Source of the DNA: Caulobacter sp.
GTDB taxonomy: Bacteria > Pseudomonadota > Alphaproteobacteria > Caulobacterales > Caulobacteraceae
Direction of reading: 5' to 3'
DNA length: 64,000 nucleotides
Assembly (NCBI GenBank): GCA_021741355.1
Contig: JAIOXZ010000017.1
Span: 1-64,000 of the forward strand
Below the pieces are notes generated by a model. That model was not told the DNA's origin. It saw only the letters and a program-made list of their open reading frames with translations, and did no database searches. A program made the translations under genes and the position numbers. Of the stretch, positions 43,783-53,817 are shown in pieces. How positions within the stretch are numbered: the first letter of the stretch is position 1; the number at the start of each line of letters is the position of its first letter.

Positions 43783-44625
43783 ATGCGCTGGCAGGGCGGC
43801 AGACAGTCGGGAAATATCGAGGACCGGCGCGGTCGGGGCGGCTACGGCGCGGTCGGCGGCATCGGCGCGGTGGGCGTGGTCGCGGTGCTGATCGGGGTGT
43901 TCCTCTTCGGCGAGGAGCCCGGCGTGATGATCAATGCGGTCACCAACGCGGGCCAGACCGACCCGGCCAGGGGCGAGACCGCCGACGAGGCCGGCCGCTT
44001 CGTGGGCGCGGTGGAAACCGCGACCACCGATGTCTGGACCCCGTTGTTCCGGCAGGTCGGCAAGACCTACGCGCCGACCGCCGGCATGGTGCTCTATGAC
44101 GGCGCGACGCCGACCGGCTGCGGTCAGGGCGAGGCGGCGATGGGGCCGTTCTACTGTCCGGCGGACAGGAAGGTGTACCTCGACCTGACGTTCTGGAATG
44201 ACCTGGAGAGCCGCTTCGGCGCGGCCGGCGACTTCGCCCGCGCCTATGTCATCGCCCACGAGATCGGCCACCACGTCCAGAACCTGCGCGGCGAGCTGTC
44301 GGCCCCGCACGGCCTGCGCGCCCAGGGCGACGGCGGCGGGCAGGTGCGCATCGAACTGCAGGCCGACTGCTACGCCGGCGTCTGGGCCGCCCGCACGGGC
44401 GCGGCGACGGCGGGCGAGGTCGATCTGGAAGAGGGCGACATCGCCGAGGGCCTGGCCGCCGCCAGCGCGGTCGGCGACGACACGATCCAGCGCAAGACCC
44501 AGGGCCGCGTCGTCCCCGACGCCTTCACCCATGGCACCTCCGACCAGCGCATGCGCTGGTTCAAGCGCGGCTACGACACCGGCGACCCCGGCCAGTGCGA
44601 CACCTTCCGCGCGCCCGCGCTTTAG
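43783..44625 (+). CDS. YpfJ-type putative neutral zinc metallopeptidase
   Basis: 280 aa. Starts MRWQGGRQSGNIEDRRG, the family's usual N-terminus, then one transmembrane segment (GGIGAVGVVAVLIGVFLFG). The periplasmic domain has the zinc motif YVIAHEIGHHVQN (HExxH) and the third-ligand region ELQADCYAGVWAAR, plus GEAAMGPFYCPADRKVYLDL. The PF04228 family is conserved but its substrates are not known. Flanked on both sides by GGGGACATGTACC repeats. Confidence 0.9.
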   Translation: MRWQGGRQSGNIEDRRGRGGYGAVGGIGAVGVVAVLIGVFLFGEEPGVMINAVTNAGQTDPARGETADEAGRFVGAVETATTDVWTPLFRQVGKTYAPTAGMVLYDGATPTGCGQGEAAMGPFYCPADRKVYLDLTFWNDLESRFGAAGDFARAYVIAHEIGHHVQNLRGELSAPHGLRAQGDGGGQVRIELQADCYAGVWAARTGAATAGEVDLEEGDIAEGLAAASAVGDDTIQRKTQGRVVPDAFTHGTSDQRMRWFKRGYDTGDPGQCDTFRAPAL

Positions 44626-44627
44626 CC

Positions 44628-44708
44628 GGGGACATGTACCTTCAGGTACGTGTCCCCCAATCAAGCTTCTGCGGGTTTAGGGGACAGGTACCTGCGGTAC
44701 ATGTCCCC
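44628..44708. repeat. REP pair, GGGGACATGTACC family, copy B
   Basis: Hairpins at 44628-44657 and 44680-44708 with a 22-nt spacer. It lies between the metallopeptidase and the thiC riboswitch and may end transcription before the riboswitch. Confidence 0.85.
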
Positions 44709-44740
44709 TGGTCCTTGCCCCCACATCGAGCCGGGCCTAG

Positions 44741-46776
<2,036 letters not shown>

Positions 46777-46810
46777 GGGTTGCTATTCAACCCATAGAAA
46801 ATTAAATGTG

Positions 46811-46841
46811 CCTCACAATCAGGAAGTGTTAGGTTGTGAGG
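46811..46841 (+). promoter_or_regulatory. Inverted repeat CCTCACAA…TTGTGAGG before kinase gene
   Basis: Perfect 8-bp arms (46811-46818, 46834-46841) around a 15-nt loop end one base before the GTG start at 46843. It could be an operator or, in RNA, a hairpin hiding the ribosome site; either would suit a toxin-like gene (inference). Confidence 0.5.
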
Positions 46842-46842
46842 C

Positions 46843-47352
46843 GTGCCGAACGCCGTGCTCATCGCTGGCGCCAACGGTGCGGGAAAGACGACGTTCGCGA
46901 TGAACTTCGTCCCGCTGGCCTTCCCGGCGGCCGAGTTTCTGAACGCGGATGAGATTCAGCGGGAAGGCGATCGGCCCATCTCGCCGATGGCGGCCGGCCG
47001 GGAACTGTTGCGTCGCCTCGCCGGTCGCGTTGACCGACGCGAGGACTTCGCGGTCGAAACCACCCTGTCGTCGGAAGGCTATGCGCGGATGTTCCCGGCC
47101 TGGCGGGCGCGGGGCTACCGCATCACGTTGCACTACTTCGAAGCGCGGTCGGCGGACTTCGCGGTCGCCCGCGTCGCCCATCGGATAGCGGCGGGCGGGC
47201 ACGCGATACCGGAGGCCGACATCCGGCGTCGTCATGCGCGGGGGCAGGCGCTGTTCGAGCGCGTGTATCGGCCCGCCGTGGACGTGTGGTATCATTACGT
47301 CGTCGATGAGCAGGGACCCCGCCGTGTCGATCAAAGTCAAAACGCCGACTGA
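46843..47352 (+). CDS. Zeta-toxin-like P-loop kinase
   Basis: 169 aa from GTG 46843. Walker A GANGAGKTTF (about residues 8-17), then FLNADEIQRE with the conserved D of zeta/PezT kinases, FAVETTLSSEGY and an Arg-rich ADIRRRHARGQALFE helix. Zeta toxins phosphorylate UDP-amino sugars and block wall synthesis. It is shorter than typical zeta toxins and no epsilon antitoxin is recognised; the overlapping next gene may serve. P-loop family is sure, toxin role inferred. Confidence 0.75.
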   Translation: MPNAVLIAGANGAGKTTFAMNFVPLAFPAAEFLNADEIQREGDRPISPMAAGRELLRRLAGRVDRREDFAVETTLSSEGYARMFPAWRARGYRITLHYFEARSADFAVARVAHRIAAGGHAIPEADIRRRHARGQALFERVYRPAVDVWYHYVVDEQGPRRVDQSQNAD

Positions 47353-47611
47353 TGCGCCCAAGGCCATGAGCGGCCTGATTGACGAGGCCCTGCGCCGCGC
47401 CACGGCCCAGGCGAACGAGGGGCCTCGCGAGCTGCGCGCCGGTCGCTATCGTCCGGAGCAGGCCGCCACCTTCAATGACAAGACTGGGCCGCGCGATCTT
47501 GAGCGCGGCCATGTTCCCGGCAAGGTCCAGGGCGGCTACCAGCCCTCGACCAGCCAGCACGGCAAGCCGCCCACGGGCGGTTCGGCGGTCAAGCCGAAGA
47601 CGAAGACATAG
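47306..47611 (+). CDS. Hypothetical protein overlapping zeta-like kinase
   Basis: 101 aa (start ATG 47306, or GTG 47324). It overlaps the kinase 3' end by 47 bp. An N-terminal helix (MSGLIDEALRRATAQANEGP) leads to a Gly/Pro/Lys-rich tail (HVPGKVQGGYQPSTSQHGKP) that looks disordered. The overlap suggests coupled expression and a partner, perhaps antitoxin, role. No family recognised. Confidence 0.5.
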   Translation: MSRDPAVSIKVKTPTDAPKAMSGLIDEALRRATAQANEGPRELRAGRYRPEQAATFNDKTGPRDLERGHVPGKVQGGYQPSTSQHGKPPTGGSAVKPKTKT

Positions 47612-47622
47612 GCGGCAGGTGA

Positions 47623-47898
47623 ATGGATGGTCCTGCCCCGGCCGCTGATGAACGGGTCGCCGACGTCCGCTGCGACGACGAGCGGCTGACCGTCGATCTG
47701 ATGGACGGCCGCACCATCGCCGCGCCGCTGGCCTGGTACCCGCGCCTGCTGGACGCGACACCGGCCCAGCGCGCCAAGTGGGAGATCGCCGGCGGCGGCT
47801 ATGGCATTCACTGGCCGGATATCGATGAAGACCTCAGCACGGAAGGCTTGCTGCGCGGCGCGCCGGCGCCGAGGGGGCGGTTGACGCCGGTAAACTGA
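47623..47898 (+). CDS. DUF2442-family protein
   Basis: 91 aa. RVADVRCDDERLTVDLMDGR and TIAAPLAWYPRLLDATPAQR, then GYGIHWPDIDEDLSTEGLL, match the DUF2442 pattern (a compact beta-rich domain often beside toxin-antitoxin or XRE genes). Followed after 2 bp by an XRE-type gene, a pairing common for this family. Function unknown. Confidence 0.8.
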   Translation: MDGPAPAADERVADVRCDDERLTVDLMDGRTIAAPLAWYPRLLDATPAQRAKWEIAGGGYGIHWPDIDEDLSTEGLLRGAPAPRGRLTPVN

Positions 47899-47900
47899 CG

Positions 47901-48182
47901 ATGGAAGCGCAGGCCTTCGACGACGTGCTCGATGGGCTGTCGGACACATCAGGCGAGGCCGCCATCCTGAAACTCCGCGCCGACCTGCTGGCGGTGCTGG
48001 TCGAGCAGGTGAAGTCCTGGGGCCTGCCCCGGGAAGCCGCCGCCGCCCGCCTCGGCATCACCCGCCCCCGCCTGAACGACCTGCTGCGCGGCAAGCTTGG
48101 CAAATTCTCGCTGGATGCGTTGGTGAACCTTGTGGCGGCGGCGGGGCTGAAGTTGGAGATCCGGGCTGGGGTGGCGGCTTAG
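47901..48182 (+). CDS. XRE-type (HigA-like) helix-turn-helix protein
   Basis: 93 aa from the ATG two bases after the DUF2442 stop. KLRADLLAVLVEQVKSWGLP leads to the HTH REAAAARLGITRPRLNDLLR and KLGKFSLDALVNLVAAAGLK. Small proteins like this act as antitoxins or DNA-binding partners. Probably binds upstream of its own operon. Confidence 0.8.
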   Translation: MEAQAFDDVLDGLSDTSGEAAILKLRADLLAVLVEQVKSWGLPREAAAARLGITRPRLNDLLRGKLGKFSLDALVNLVAAAGLKLEIRAGVAA

Positions 48183-48269
48183 GGGCCCGCTGGCGCGGTC
48201 AAACCCTGACCACCTCCCCACCACCGCTCATCCCGGCGAAGGCCGGGACCCAGGTTTTTTGCGGATTCC

Positions 48270-48421
48270 TGCGGCCCCATGTCCTGCAGCCTGAAGATCA
48301 CCCGGAACCTCCGCGCGTTCGCCGCTGGCGTGGCCCCGAACGAGGCGGTCGAGGGCATGGCGGCGATGAGCCGGAAGTTCAGGGACCTGGCGCGGAGATT
48401 GAGGTGAAGGTGGAGTAGGGG
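48270..48421 (+). pseudogene. Duplicated 3' fragment of thiC
   Basis: Reads CGPMSCSLKITRNLRAFAAG, then [20 protein letters not shown], clearly ThiC C-terminus. From 48318 to 48421 it is almost identical to 46675-46779 (about four differences, one a 1-bp deletion that shifts the frame just before the true ThiC end). Upstream of 48318 the match is only partial, so the copy is a mosaic. A single CCCGGCGAAGGCCGGG hairpin (about 48233-48250) lies before it. Confidence 0.85.
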
Positions 48422-48423
48422 GC

Positions 48424-49377
48424 TCAAATGTGGCCGTTTTCAACCAGCCTTCGATAGTGCTCGCCTAGAACTGTGAGTCTACATGATTTACTCCCCATTG
48501 CAGCGTGATACATGTGAGGCGCATCAACCGGAATGAGTAAATTTACGCGATTATATTTCTGTAGAATCGCGAAAACCCTAGTTTTTTCTTCTATGGGACT
48601 TCCGCTTTCAGGTTCGAAGGATGGGTCTAAATTGAATACCGCCCCGGACGTGGGGAAAAACTCTGTAATTCTCCGTAAATCTCCAAGGTCAATTGGGGGC
48701 AATACCTTTCTCAGCGACACAAATGTTTTGACGTTGGTCTTGAAAATGGGGCGCTGCTCCCATGGTCCAAGGGACTGGTCAATGTGAGCGTAGACCCCTC
48801 CTGGACTGACATCGCCGACCAGATTGCCAGCTGCACCGCACAAGGCATCGACCAAGAGCGAGGTAAAGACGCCCGAACCGTTTCTCTCGGTAGCGTACTG
48901 CTCGGCGGTTGAGGCGGTTAGGATTGTGATCCCTTCGGTTAATTCTGCCTGGTTCGACGCTGAGGGTGGGTTGCCGGCAATGCCCGAGTGGCAACTATCG
49001 AGCATGATGATCCTGTTTCGCGCCTTTGAATTGTTGGCAAAAGTCAGGATTTCTCCAAGAGATAATCCTTCATCTCCCGACCTGCATTCTGAAGTCACCA
49101 AATATCCGCCAGTGGTTTCGATATGGCCGTGTCCAGCAAAGTATAAGAGGGCGATTTCATCATCGCTATTGAACAATTCAGATATACTTGCTCGAAGCTC
49201 AGCCCTAGAAATTTCCGCGCCGGGCCCGGTTGCGGTCAAAATCTTGACGGAGAAGTTTACGGATCCATCTCCATGCCGCTCCAGTGTGCTCCTGACATTG
49301 TGCGCATCATTTACACAGCCGAATAGATTTCCGCCGTGTGTATAATGATCAATACCAACAACTAGAGCTTTTCGCAT
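48424..49377 (-). CDS. Caspase-like (C14) protease, candidate TIR-signal effector
   Basis: 317 aa. N-terminal caspase fold: [40 protein letters not shown] (catalytic His near 83) and [16 protein letters not shown] (catalytic Cys129), then [20 protein letters not shown]. The roughly 100-residue C-terminal part (from [14 protein letters not shown]) has no family I can name and could hold a ligand-binding or target-recognition role. It lies 23 bp after a TIR-like gene on the same strand. In type IV Thoeris defence a TIR protein makes a cyclic ADP-ribose signal that activates such a protease. Composition is AT-richer than the genome. Confidence 0.85.
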   Translation of the reverse strand: MRKALVVGIDHYTHGGNLFGCVNDAHNVRSTLERHGDGSVNFSVKILTATGPGAEISRAELRASISELFNSDDEIALLYFAGHGHIETTGGYLVTSECRSGDEGLSLGEILTFANNSKARNRIIMLDSCHSGIAGNPPSASNQAELTEGITILTASTAEQYATERNGSGVFTSLLVDALCGAAGNLVGDVSPGGVYAHIDQSLGPWEQRPIFKTNVKTFVSLRKVLPPIDLGDLRRITEFFPTSGAVFNLDPSFEPESGSPIEEKTRVFAILQKYNRVNLLIPVDAPHMYHAAMGSKSCRLTVLGEHYRRLVENGHI

Positions 49378-49400
49378 TTTTTAGACTTGTCCGTCAGATT

Positions 49401-49835
49401 CTAGATTGAGCGGTACAGTTCCCAAATTTTTCCAACGAGTGGCTGTTTGTTCCATCCAACAGTTGCTGCGGCGTTTGCGATGACGTCTGCAGATTTCCGT
49501 TCTTGGCCCCACGGGTTTACCGCCAGGATCGGCTTTCGATGGAAATTTGCTCCATCGATTTCCTTCTGAATCCAGTTGCTGTGGCTGGCATACATCCCGG
49601 TTGGGATGACGATGACATGGCTGCGGGCAATCTGACGGAATATTGCTGCTTGTAGTTCCGCAGTATTCCTCGCGTTGTGGATAGGATCTTCTTTGGGCAC
49701 CGAATAGTTCCGGAAATCCAAGGATGCCTGTCCGGAACTCCATTTCTCCCCGAAGACCCAACTTGCGAGTGTCTCGTAGTGGTGTGAGTGGCACCACGAA
49801 TGGCTGATGAAGACATGGATTTGGTGAGTGCTCAT
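49401..49835 (-). CDS. TIR-like protein (Thoeris ThsB / DUF1863 type)
   Basis: 144 aa from the ATG at 49833-49835. HVFISHSWCHSHHYETLASW opens the TIR-like flavodoxin fold, with ARSHVIVIPTGMYASHSNWI and QKEIDGANFHRKPILAVNPW typical of the family; E92 in QKEID sits where the NAD-glycohydrolase glutamate is found. Expected to turn NAD into a signal molecule during phage infection. Co-directional and directly upstream of the caspase-like gene, so the two form an operon. Confidence 0.85.
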   Translation of the reverse strand: MSTHQIHVFISHSWCHSHHYETLASWVFGEKWSSGQASLDFRNYSVPKEDPIHNARNTAELQAAIFRQIARSHVIVIPTGMYASHSNWIQKEIDGANFHRKPILAVNPWGQERKSADVIANAAATVGWNKQPLVGKIWELYRSI

Positions 49836-49967
49836 GTGGTGCGCCCCGTGCACGCGTTGGTCAATGATACTGCAAAGTCGCCCTTCCGCAATCCAAGATT
49901 GCGCGAAAAAGGGCCCGCACCGCGAAGTGGAAATTGGGGGGGCCAGTCGTCTGGACTCCCCAACACC

Positions 49968-50174
49968 TCAGCCCGTGTTGCAGGCGGGTGAGCAGTGTGC
50001 GCATCCGTTCGACTGCCAGTAGATCGTCTTCGCCTTGGAAACGGCACCGGGGCACGAGCCGTAGTCCCCGAGGTAGGTCTTGCTGGTTATGATGCTGCAC
50101 CAGTAGCAGCTGGAGACGTGGACTTCATGGTCCCCGTTCGGCTGCGCGTTATCGTTCACATAGTAGGCGGCCAT
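49968..50174 (-). CDS. Small cysteine-rich conserved protein
   Basis: 68 aa: MAAYYVNDNAQPNGDHEVHV, then SSCYWCSIITSKTYLGDYGS and a Cys-rich end (NGCAHCSPACNTG). Six Cys and the YYVNxNAQ-NGDHEVH motif place it in a small bacterial family that I recognise by pattern but that has no known role. The Cys pairs suggest metal binding. GGAGATTG precedes its ATG. It lies 132 bp before the TIR gene on the same strand, separated by a hairpin (CGCAATC-CAA-GATTGCG). Confidence 0.68.
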   Translation of the reverse strand: MAAYYVNDNAQPNGDHEVHVSSCYWCSIITSKTYLGDYGSCPGAVSKAKTIYWQSNGCAHCSPACNTG

Positions 50175-50304
50175 CGCTCTCAATCTCCTGCGTGGCGGAG
50201 TGAGGGCGGCTTGACAAGCGACGGGCCCGGGAAGAGTCTTCCCGTGGTTCTCGGACCATCGACGTTCCTGTTCGCCACCCGGCATCGACAGGAGCATCAA
50301 ACAG

Positions 50305-50334
50305 AAGCCGTCGGAGTTACGAGCTCCGGCGGCT
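50305..50334. terminator. Strong terminator-like hairpin
   Basis: AAGCCG-T-CGGAG / CTCCG-G-CGGCTT, an 11-bp stem with one mismatch; TTTT follows at 50341 on the plus strand and TTCTGTTT on the minus strand. It probably insulates the defence island from its right side. No convincing gene of its own feeds into it. Confidence 0.55.
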
Positions 50335-50398
50335 TCGCCGTTTTCTGCGTCATGGGGAGAATGAAATTCCGGTTCGACCACTGAGTCAAGGACCAGTG

Positions 50399-50441
50399 GT
50401 TAACACAGGGCACACAACATATAGTATGCCCTGTGGATAAC
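50399..50441. promoter_or_regulatory. AT-rich inverted repeat GTTAACACAGGGCA…TGCCCTGTGGATAAC
   Basis: Arms at 50399-50412 and 50427-50441 pair over about 12 positions around an AT-rich 14-nt loop (CACAACATATAGTA). It lies upstream of the small cysteine-rich gene. It may be a regulator site or the relic of an island end; I cannot tell which. Confidence 0.35.
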
Positions 50442-50554
50442 TCCTCCAAATAGGGGAGCGATTTGGCTCTGTCGGTCGATTCTAGTTCGGCGCGCAAGCG
50501 AATCGTTAACGCCCCACCATCCCCTTCATCTCATGCCAAGACGATCGCCGACCG

Positions 50555-50840
50555 GCCCAGGTCACTCAAGGCCGGGCCTGCGGCCCGCCGCGCGCGGGCG
50601 CTCGCAGAGCGCGCCTTGACTGCCCTGGCCCGGTCGGCAGGCTGGCCTGCGTAAGATCGAAGGCGATCCCCCTTCTCCCCTCGCGGGAGAAGGTGTCAGG
50701 CGGAGCCTGACGGATGAGGGGGCGCACGGCCGGCGCCGCCGCGAAATCCTGCCCGCCACCCCGTTCCCTCCGCGAGACCCCTGATCCGGAGGACTTCGAC
50801 CGCCACCTTCTCCCGCAAGGGGAGAAGGATGCCCGGGGCC
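50555..50840. repeat. Mixed GC-rich intergenic repeats
   Basis: Two units are visible: CTCAAGG…CCTTGA with GC-rich palindromes (50557-50620, related to 1614-1690), and a longer unit from CCTTCTCCCCTCGCGGGAGAAG (about 50672) to CTTCTCCCGCAAGGGGAGAAG (about 50805-50828) whose ends are complementary. I see no gene in 50450-50940 on either strand; the open frames there are side effects of the repeats. Confidence 0.55.
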
Positions 50841-50940
50841 GGGATAACGCTGTGATCACGCCGCTGGACTTCGCCCCGCGACAGGCAGACGCTCGCGGTC
50901 CAGGCGGCGGCCATCCGCGTCCCCGCCGCGAAGGACCTCC

Positions 50941-51216
50941 ATGAAGACCACCCTTGCGCTGGCCCTGGCCATGGCGCTGCTCGCCTCGGGCACGGCCCAG
51001 GCGGCGAAGAAGTACTACATCAGCGTCGGCTGCCATCCGACCTACAAGCTGTACCGGATCGGCTGCGACGTCGGCACGCCGTGGAAGGAATGTGCCGCAG
51101 CCTTCTGCAACACCATCGTCATCGGCCCGGGGTCAGGCCCCGGCGAGGCCCGCGAACGCGCCGGGCCGCGTCCCGAACCCCGGCTGCTGGCCCCCCTGCC
51201 GCCTGGCGTCCGCTAG
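50941..51216 (+). CDS. Small exported protein
   Basis: 91 aa. Signal peptide MKTTLALALAMALLASGTAQ (cleavage near AQAAKK). Mature part KYYISVGCHPTYKLYRIGCD then EACAAAFCNT-like spacing with four Cys, followed by a Pro/Arg/Gly-rich tail. GAAGGACC precedes the ATG. Too small for a family call. Confidence 0.6.
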   Translation: MKTTLALALAMALLASGTAQAAKKYYISVGCHPTYKLYRIGCDVGTPWKECAAAFCNTIVIGPGSGPGEARERAGPRPEPRLLAPLPPGVR

Positions 51217-51230
51217 CTGCGCGGCCGTCA

Positions 51231-51257
51231 GGGGACACGTACTGAAGTACATGTCCC
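51231..51257. repeat. Single REP hairpin, GGGGACATGTACC family
   Basis: GGGGACACGTACT-GA-AGTACATGTCCCC, one hairpin only, lying between convergent genes. It shares the GGGGACACGTAC and GTACATGTCCCC arms of the paired units at 43624, 44628 and 57976. Confidence 0.8.
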
Positions 51258-51270
51258 CGCGCGGCGCCCC

Positions 51271-52782
51271 CTACGGATTCGCCGGATCCGGCGCCACGTC
51301 CGGGTCCGCCAGCGGCGGCGGCGGCTCCACCGCGCCGCCCTCGGCCGCGCGCTTCTCCGCGATCAGCCGCTTGGTCTCCTCGTACTTTGTCCGGGTGATC
51401 GCGTACTTGGCGTAGAAGGCCGCCGCGATCAGGCCGGGGATCGCCGCCAGCGCGCCGTCCCACAGCGCCAGATTATGCACCACCTCCGGCGCGACCTGGC
51501 CGGGCGCGGCCTTGGCCGGGAAGCTGATCCACAGCAGCACCAGGCCCGCCAGCAGGGCGCCGATGGCCTGGTCGACCTTCGCCGCCAGCGAGCGGGTAGC
51601 GTAGAGCACGCCCTCCTGGCGCACGCCGAACTTCAGCTCGTTCTCGTCGGCGATGTCCGCCAGCGCCGACATCACGGTGATGTTGAGCACGCTGGCCGAG
51701 GCGTATCCCACCACCGAGAAGGCGATCAGGATCCACAGCAGCCCCGGCGTGTCGGCGCCGATGACGCCGAACTGGCCCAGGATGTTGGGCAGGGCGGGCG
51801 CGACCGAATAGACGACCGCCCAGACGATCATCGTCATCCGCTTGTCGAAGGCCCCGTGCAGACGGGCGGAGAAGGAGAAGCCGGCGATGTAGCCGGCGGC
51901 GCTGCCGAGGATGAACCAGCGCAGCTGCTCCGACGTCAGCTCCCAGTAGAAGGTGCCCATGTAGAGGTTCAGACCGGTCCGCAGGCCGATCATCATCGAC
52001 AGGAAGAAAAAGGCGATCAGCAGCCACAGATAGTTGAGATTGCGGATCACCTTGGTGATGTCGCCGAAGAACTCGAACGGGCTGAACTTCGGCAGATGCT
52101 CCGGCGGTTTGGGCAGGCGCGGGATCTGGTCGCGGGTGAACCAGGCCGAGGCGAACAGGACCAGGATGGCGACGCCCGCCAGCCACCAGGCGAACGGCCC
52201 GTACGGCTCGGGATTGAGCAGGCCCCGCGGGTATTCCGGCGTCGCCTTGAACACGTAGCTGAGGGCGAAGAAGGCGGTGCCGGCCGCCCCGACCCAGGCG
52301 AAGAAGTTGTTCCAGCTCATCACCCTGGACCGCTCGAGGTAGTCGCGCGAGAGCTCGCCGCCGAGCGCCAGGTGCGGGGTGTGGAAGAAGGTCATGCACT
52401 GGCGCATCAGTGTGACGAACACCGCGAACCAGGCGAACAGCGCCCACTGGCCGAGCGCGGCCGGCGGATTGAAGATGGCGATCAGGGAAAGGCCGATCGG
52501 GATCGGCGCCGCGAACATATAGGGGTGTCGTCGGCCCAGCCGCGAGCGGGTGCGGTCCGACAGCGAGCCGACCAGCGGATCGGAAATCCCGTCCAGGAAC
52601 AGGCTGGCGGAGATGGCCAGCCCGGCCAGTTCGGCCGGCAGCCCGAGCACCTGGTTGTAGTAGAACAGCGCATAGGCGGTGACCGAATACAGCGCGATCG
52701 CTTCCGCCGCCGACCCGATGCCGAAGAAGAACTTGGTGTCCAGGCGCAGGCGCTCTGGCGCCGCCGGGGGCGTTGTACTCAA
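51271..52782 (-). CDS. GPH-family sugar:cation symporter, MFS
   Basis: 503 aa from TTG 52782 (GGGAGGA 8 nt upstream). Twelve membrane helices; the GPH signature is ISASLFLDGISDPLVGSLSD followed by RTRSRLGRRHPYMFAAPIP, containing the two Asp residues linked to cation coupling. An extra loop region (TRDQIPRLPKPPEHLPKFSP) sits before helix 7, as in many of these proteins. Substrate unknown. Confidence 0.87.
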   Translation of the reverse strand: MSTTPPAAPERLRLDTKFFFGIGSAAEAIALYSVTAYALFYYNQVLGLPAELAGLAISASLFLDGISDPLVGSLSDRTRSRLGRRHPYMFAAPIPIGLSLIAIFNPPAALGQWALFAWFAVFVTLMRQCMTFFHTPHLALGGELSRDYLERSRVMSWNNFFAWVGAAGTAFFALSYVFKATPEYPRGLLNPEPYGPFAWWLAGVAILVLFASAWFTRDQIPRLPKPPEHLPKFSPFEFFGDITKVIRNLNYLWLLIAFFFLSMMIGLRTGLNLYMGTFYWELTSEQLRWFILGSAAGYIAGFSFSARLHGAFDKRMTMIVWAVVYSVAPALPNILGQFGVIGADTPGLLWILIAFSVVGYASASVLNITVMSALADIADENELKFGVRQEGVLYATRSLAAKVDQAIGALLAGLVLLWISFPAKAAPGQVAPEVVHNLALWDGALAAIPGLIAAAFYAKYAITRTKYEETKRLIAEKRAAEGGAVEPPPPLADPDVAPDPANP

Positions 52783-53021
52783 GACCGGTATCCTCCCGCG
52801 TTGGCGCTTGTCGGGGTGGGCTACCGGCCCGCCGTACCGCGCTTTCCAACAGCAAGCGGGAATCGTGCCCCTGCGTCAACCGGGACTGAACCCGATCGGG
52901 GAAAGGCGGCAGGCGTGGGCGCAGCCCCTTCCCCCATTGAGGGGGAGGGTTCAAGGCCCTGACACTTCCCCGCTCAGGTGCAGACCGTAGGCCGGCCCGC
53001 GCAGGGCTGTATCCTGCGGGG

Positions 53022-53615
53022 ATGAGCCTGCTCGCCCTCGTCCTGGCCGCCGCCGTGGCGCCCGAAACCCCGCCCGTCGTCCCGCCGCCGCTCCCGGCCC
53101 CCGCGCCGGTCGTCGCCGCACCGGCCAGGCCCGCGCCGCCGCCGCCCGCGCCCGTCGCCAATCCGCTGGCTCCGGCGAAGCTCGGCAAGCTGATGTGCTA
53201 CGCCCCCGACCAGGCGCTGAGGACCTGCGGCGCCATGGCCGCCTACGGCTTTCCGACCGACGGCAAGATCCTCAACCGCGCCCAGGTGGTGGTGACGCCC
53301 AGCCCCTACATCGTGATGACCACCCTGACGGCGGTGACCCTGCGCGGTCCGGCGGTCTGCGGCCGGATGGAGGGGGCCGCCGAGGCGAGCTTCACCATCG
53401 ACGGCAAGCCGGCCGACGAGGCGACCACCGCCGACCTGCGCGGCCAGATCGCCGCCGCCTACACCGCCTATGACGGGGTCGAGGTCTGCACCACCTACGT
53501 CCCGTTCCGCGAAGGCTTCATGGCCAATGTGGCCATCGGCGGAGCGCCGCGGCCCGACATGAACCAGCCGGTGATCTGGGTCGACCTCAACGACGGCTAC
53601 GTGGTCGGGCAATAG
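53022..53615 (+). CDS. Exported hypothetical protein with Pro/Ala-rich head
   Basis: 197 aa. Short signal-like start MSLLALVLAAAVAPETPPVV, then a Pro/Ala-rich linker (about residues 15-50) and a compact domain: LGKLMCYAPDQALRTCGAMA, QVVVTPSPYIVMTTLTAVTL, VCGRMEGAAEASFTIDGKPA and VCTTYVPFREGFMANVAIGG. Four or five Cys suggest disulfides. Occurs as a lone gene; function unknown. Confidence 0.65.
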   Translation: MSLLALVLAAAVAPETPPVVPPPLPAPAPVVAAPARPAPPPPAPVANPLAPAKLGKLMCYAPDQALRTCGAMAAYGFPTDGKILNRAQVVVTPSPYIVMTTLTAVTLRGPAVCGRMEGAAEASFTIDGKPADEATTADLRGQIAAAYTAYDGVEVCTTYVPFREGFMANVAIGGAPRPDMNQPVIWVDLNDGYVVGQ

Positions 53616-53790
53616 CAGACCCAATCCTCTCCCGGAGGGAGAGGTGGCCCGGCGGAGCCGGGTCGGAGAGGGAACATCAGCGCCACGGGGTCGAGCGCTG
53701 ACTCGTCCGCCACCGGCGCCTCCCTCTCCACCACGCTCCGCGTGGTCCCCCTCTCCCTCCGGGCGAGGAACACCTTCCTCCTTGCCCGAC
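53616..53790. repeat. CTCTCCC intergenic hairpin repeat
   Basis: CTCTCCC-GGAGGGAGAG opens and CTCTCCCTCCGGGCGAGG closes the unit; between them GGAGAGGG pairs with CCTCTCC, and CCACGCT-CCGCGTGG forms an inner hairpin. A composite REP-like element of the kind also seen at 3768-3891. Confidence 0.6.
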
Positions 53791-53817
53791 CCGACCGCTC
53801 AACTTATCACCGCTCAC

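Noticed and set aside
46777..46800. GGGTTG-CTATT-CAACCC hairpin after thiC as a terminator
   Set aside because: The stem is short and followed by an A-rich rather than T-rich run on the plus strand; it also lies at the duplication junction, so its role is unclear.
50399..50441. Inverted repeat considered as an integron attC site
   Set aside because: It begins GTTAAC and ends ATAAC but lacks the R'/R'' core and the asymmetric L boxes, and no integron integrase or cassette array is present.
50297..50497. 66-aa minus-strand frame ending in the hairpin at 50305-50334
   Set aside because: No ribosome site, no recognisable pattern, and it runs through two inverted repeats; treated as chance.
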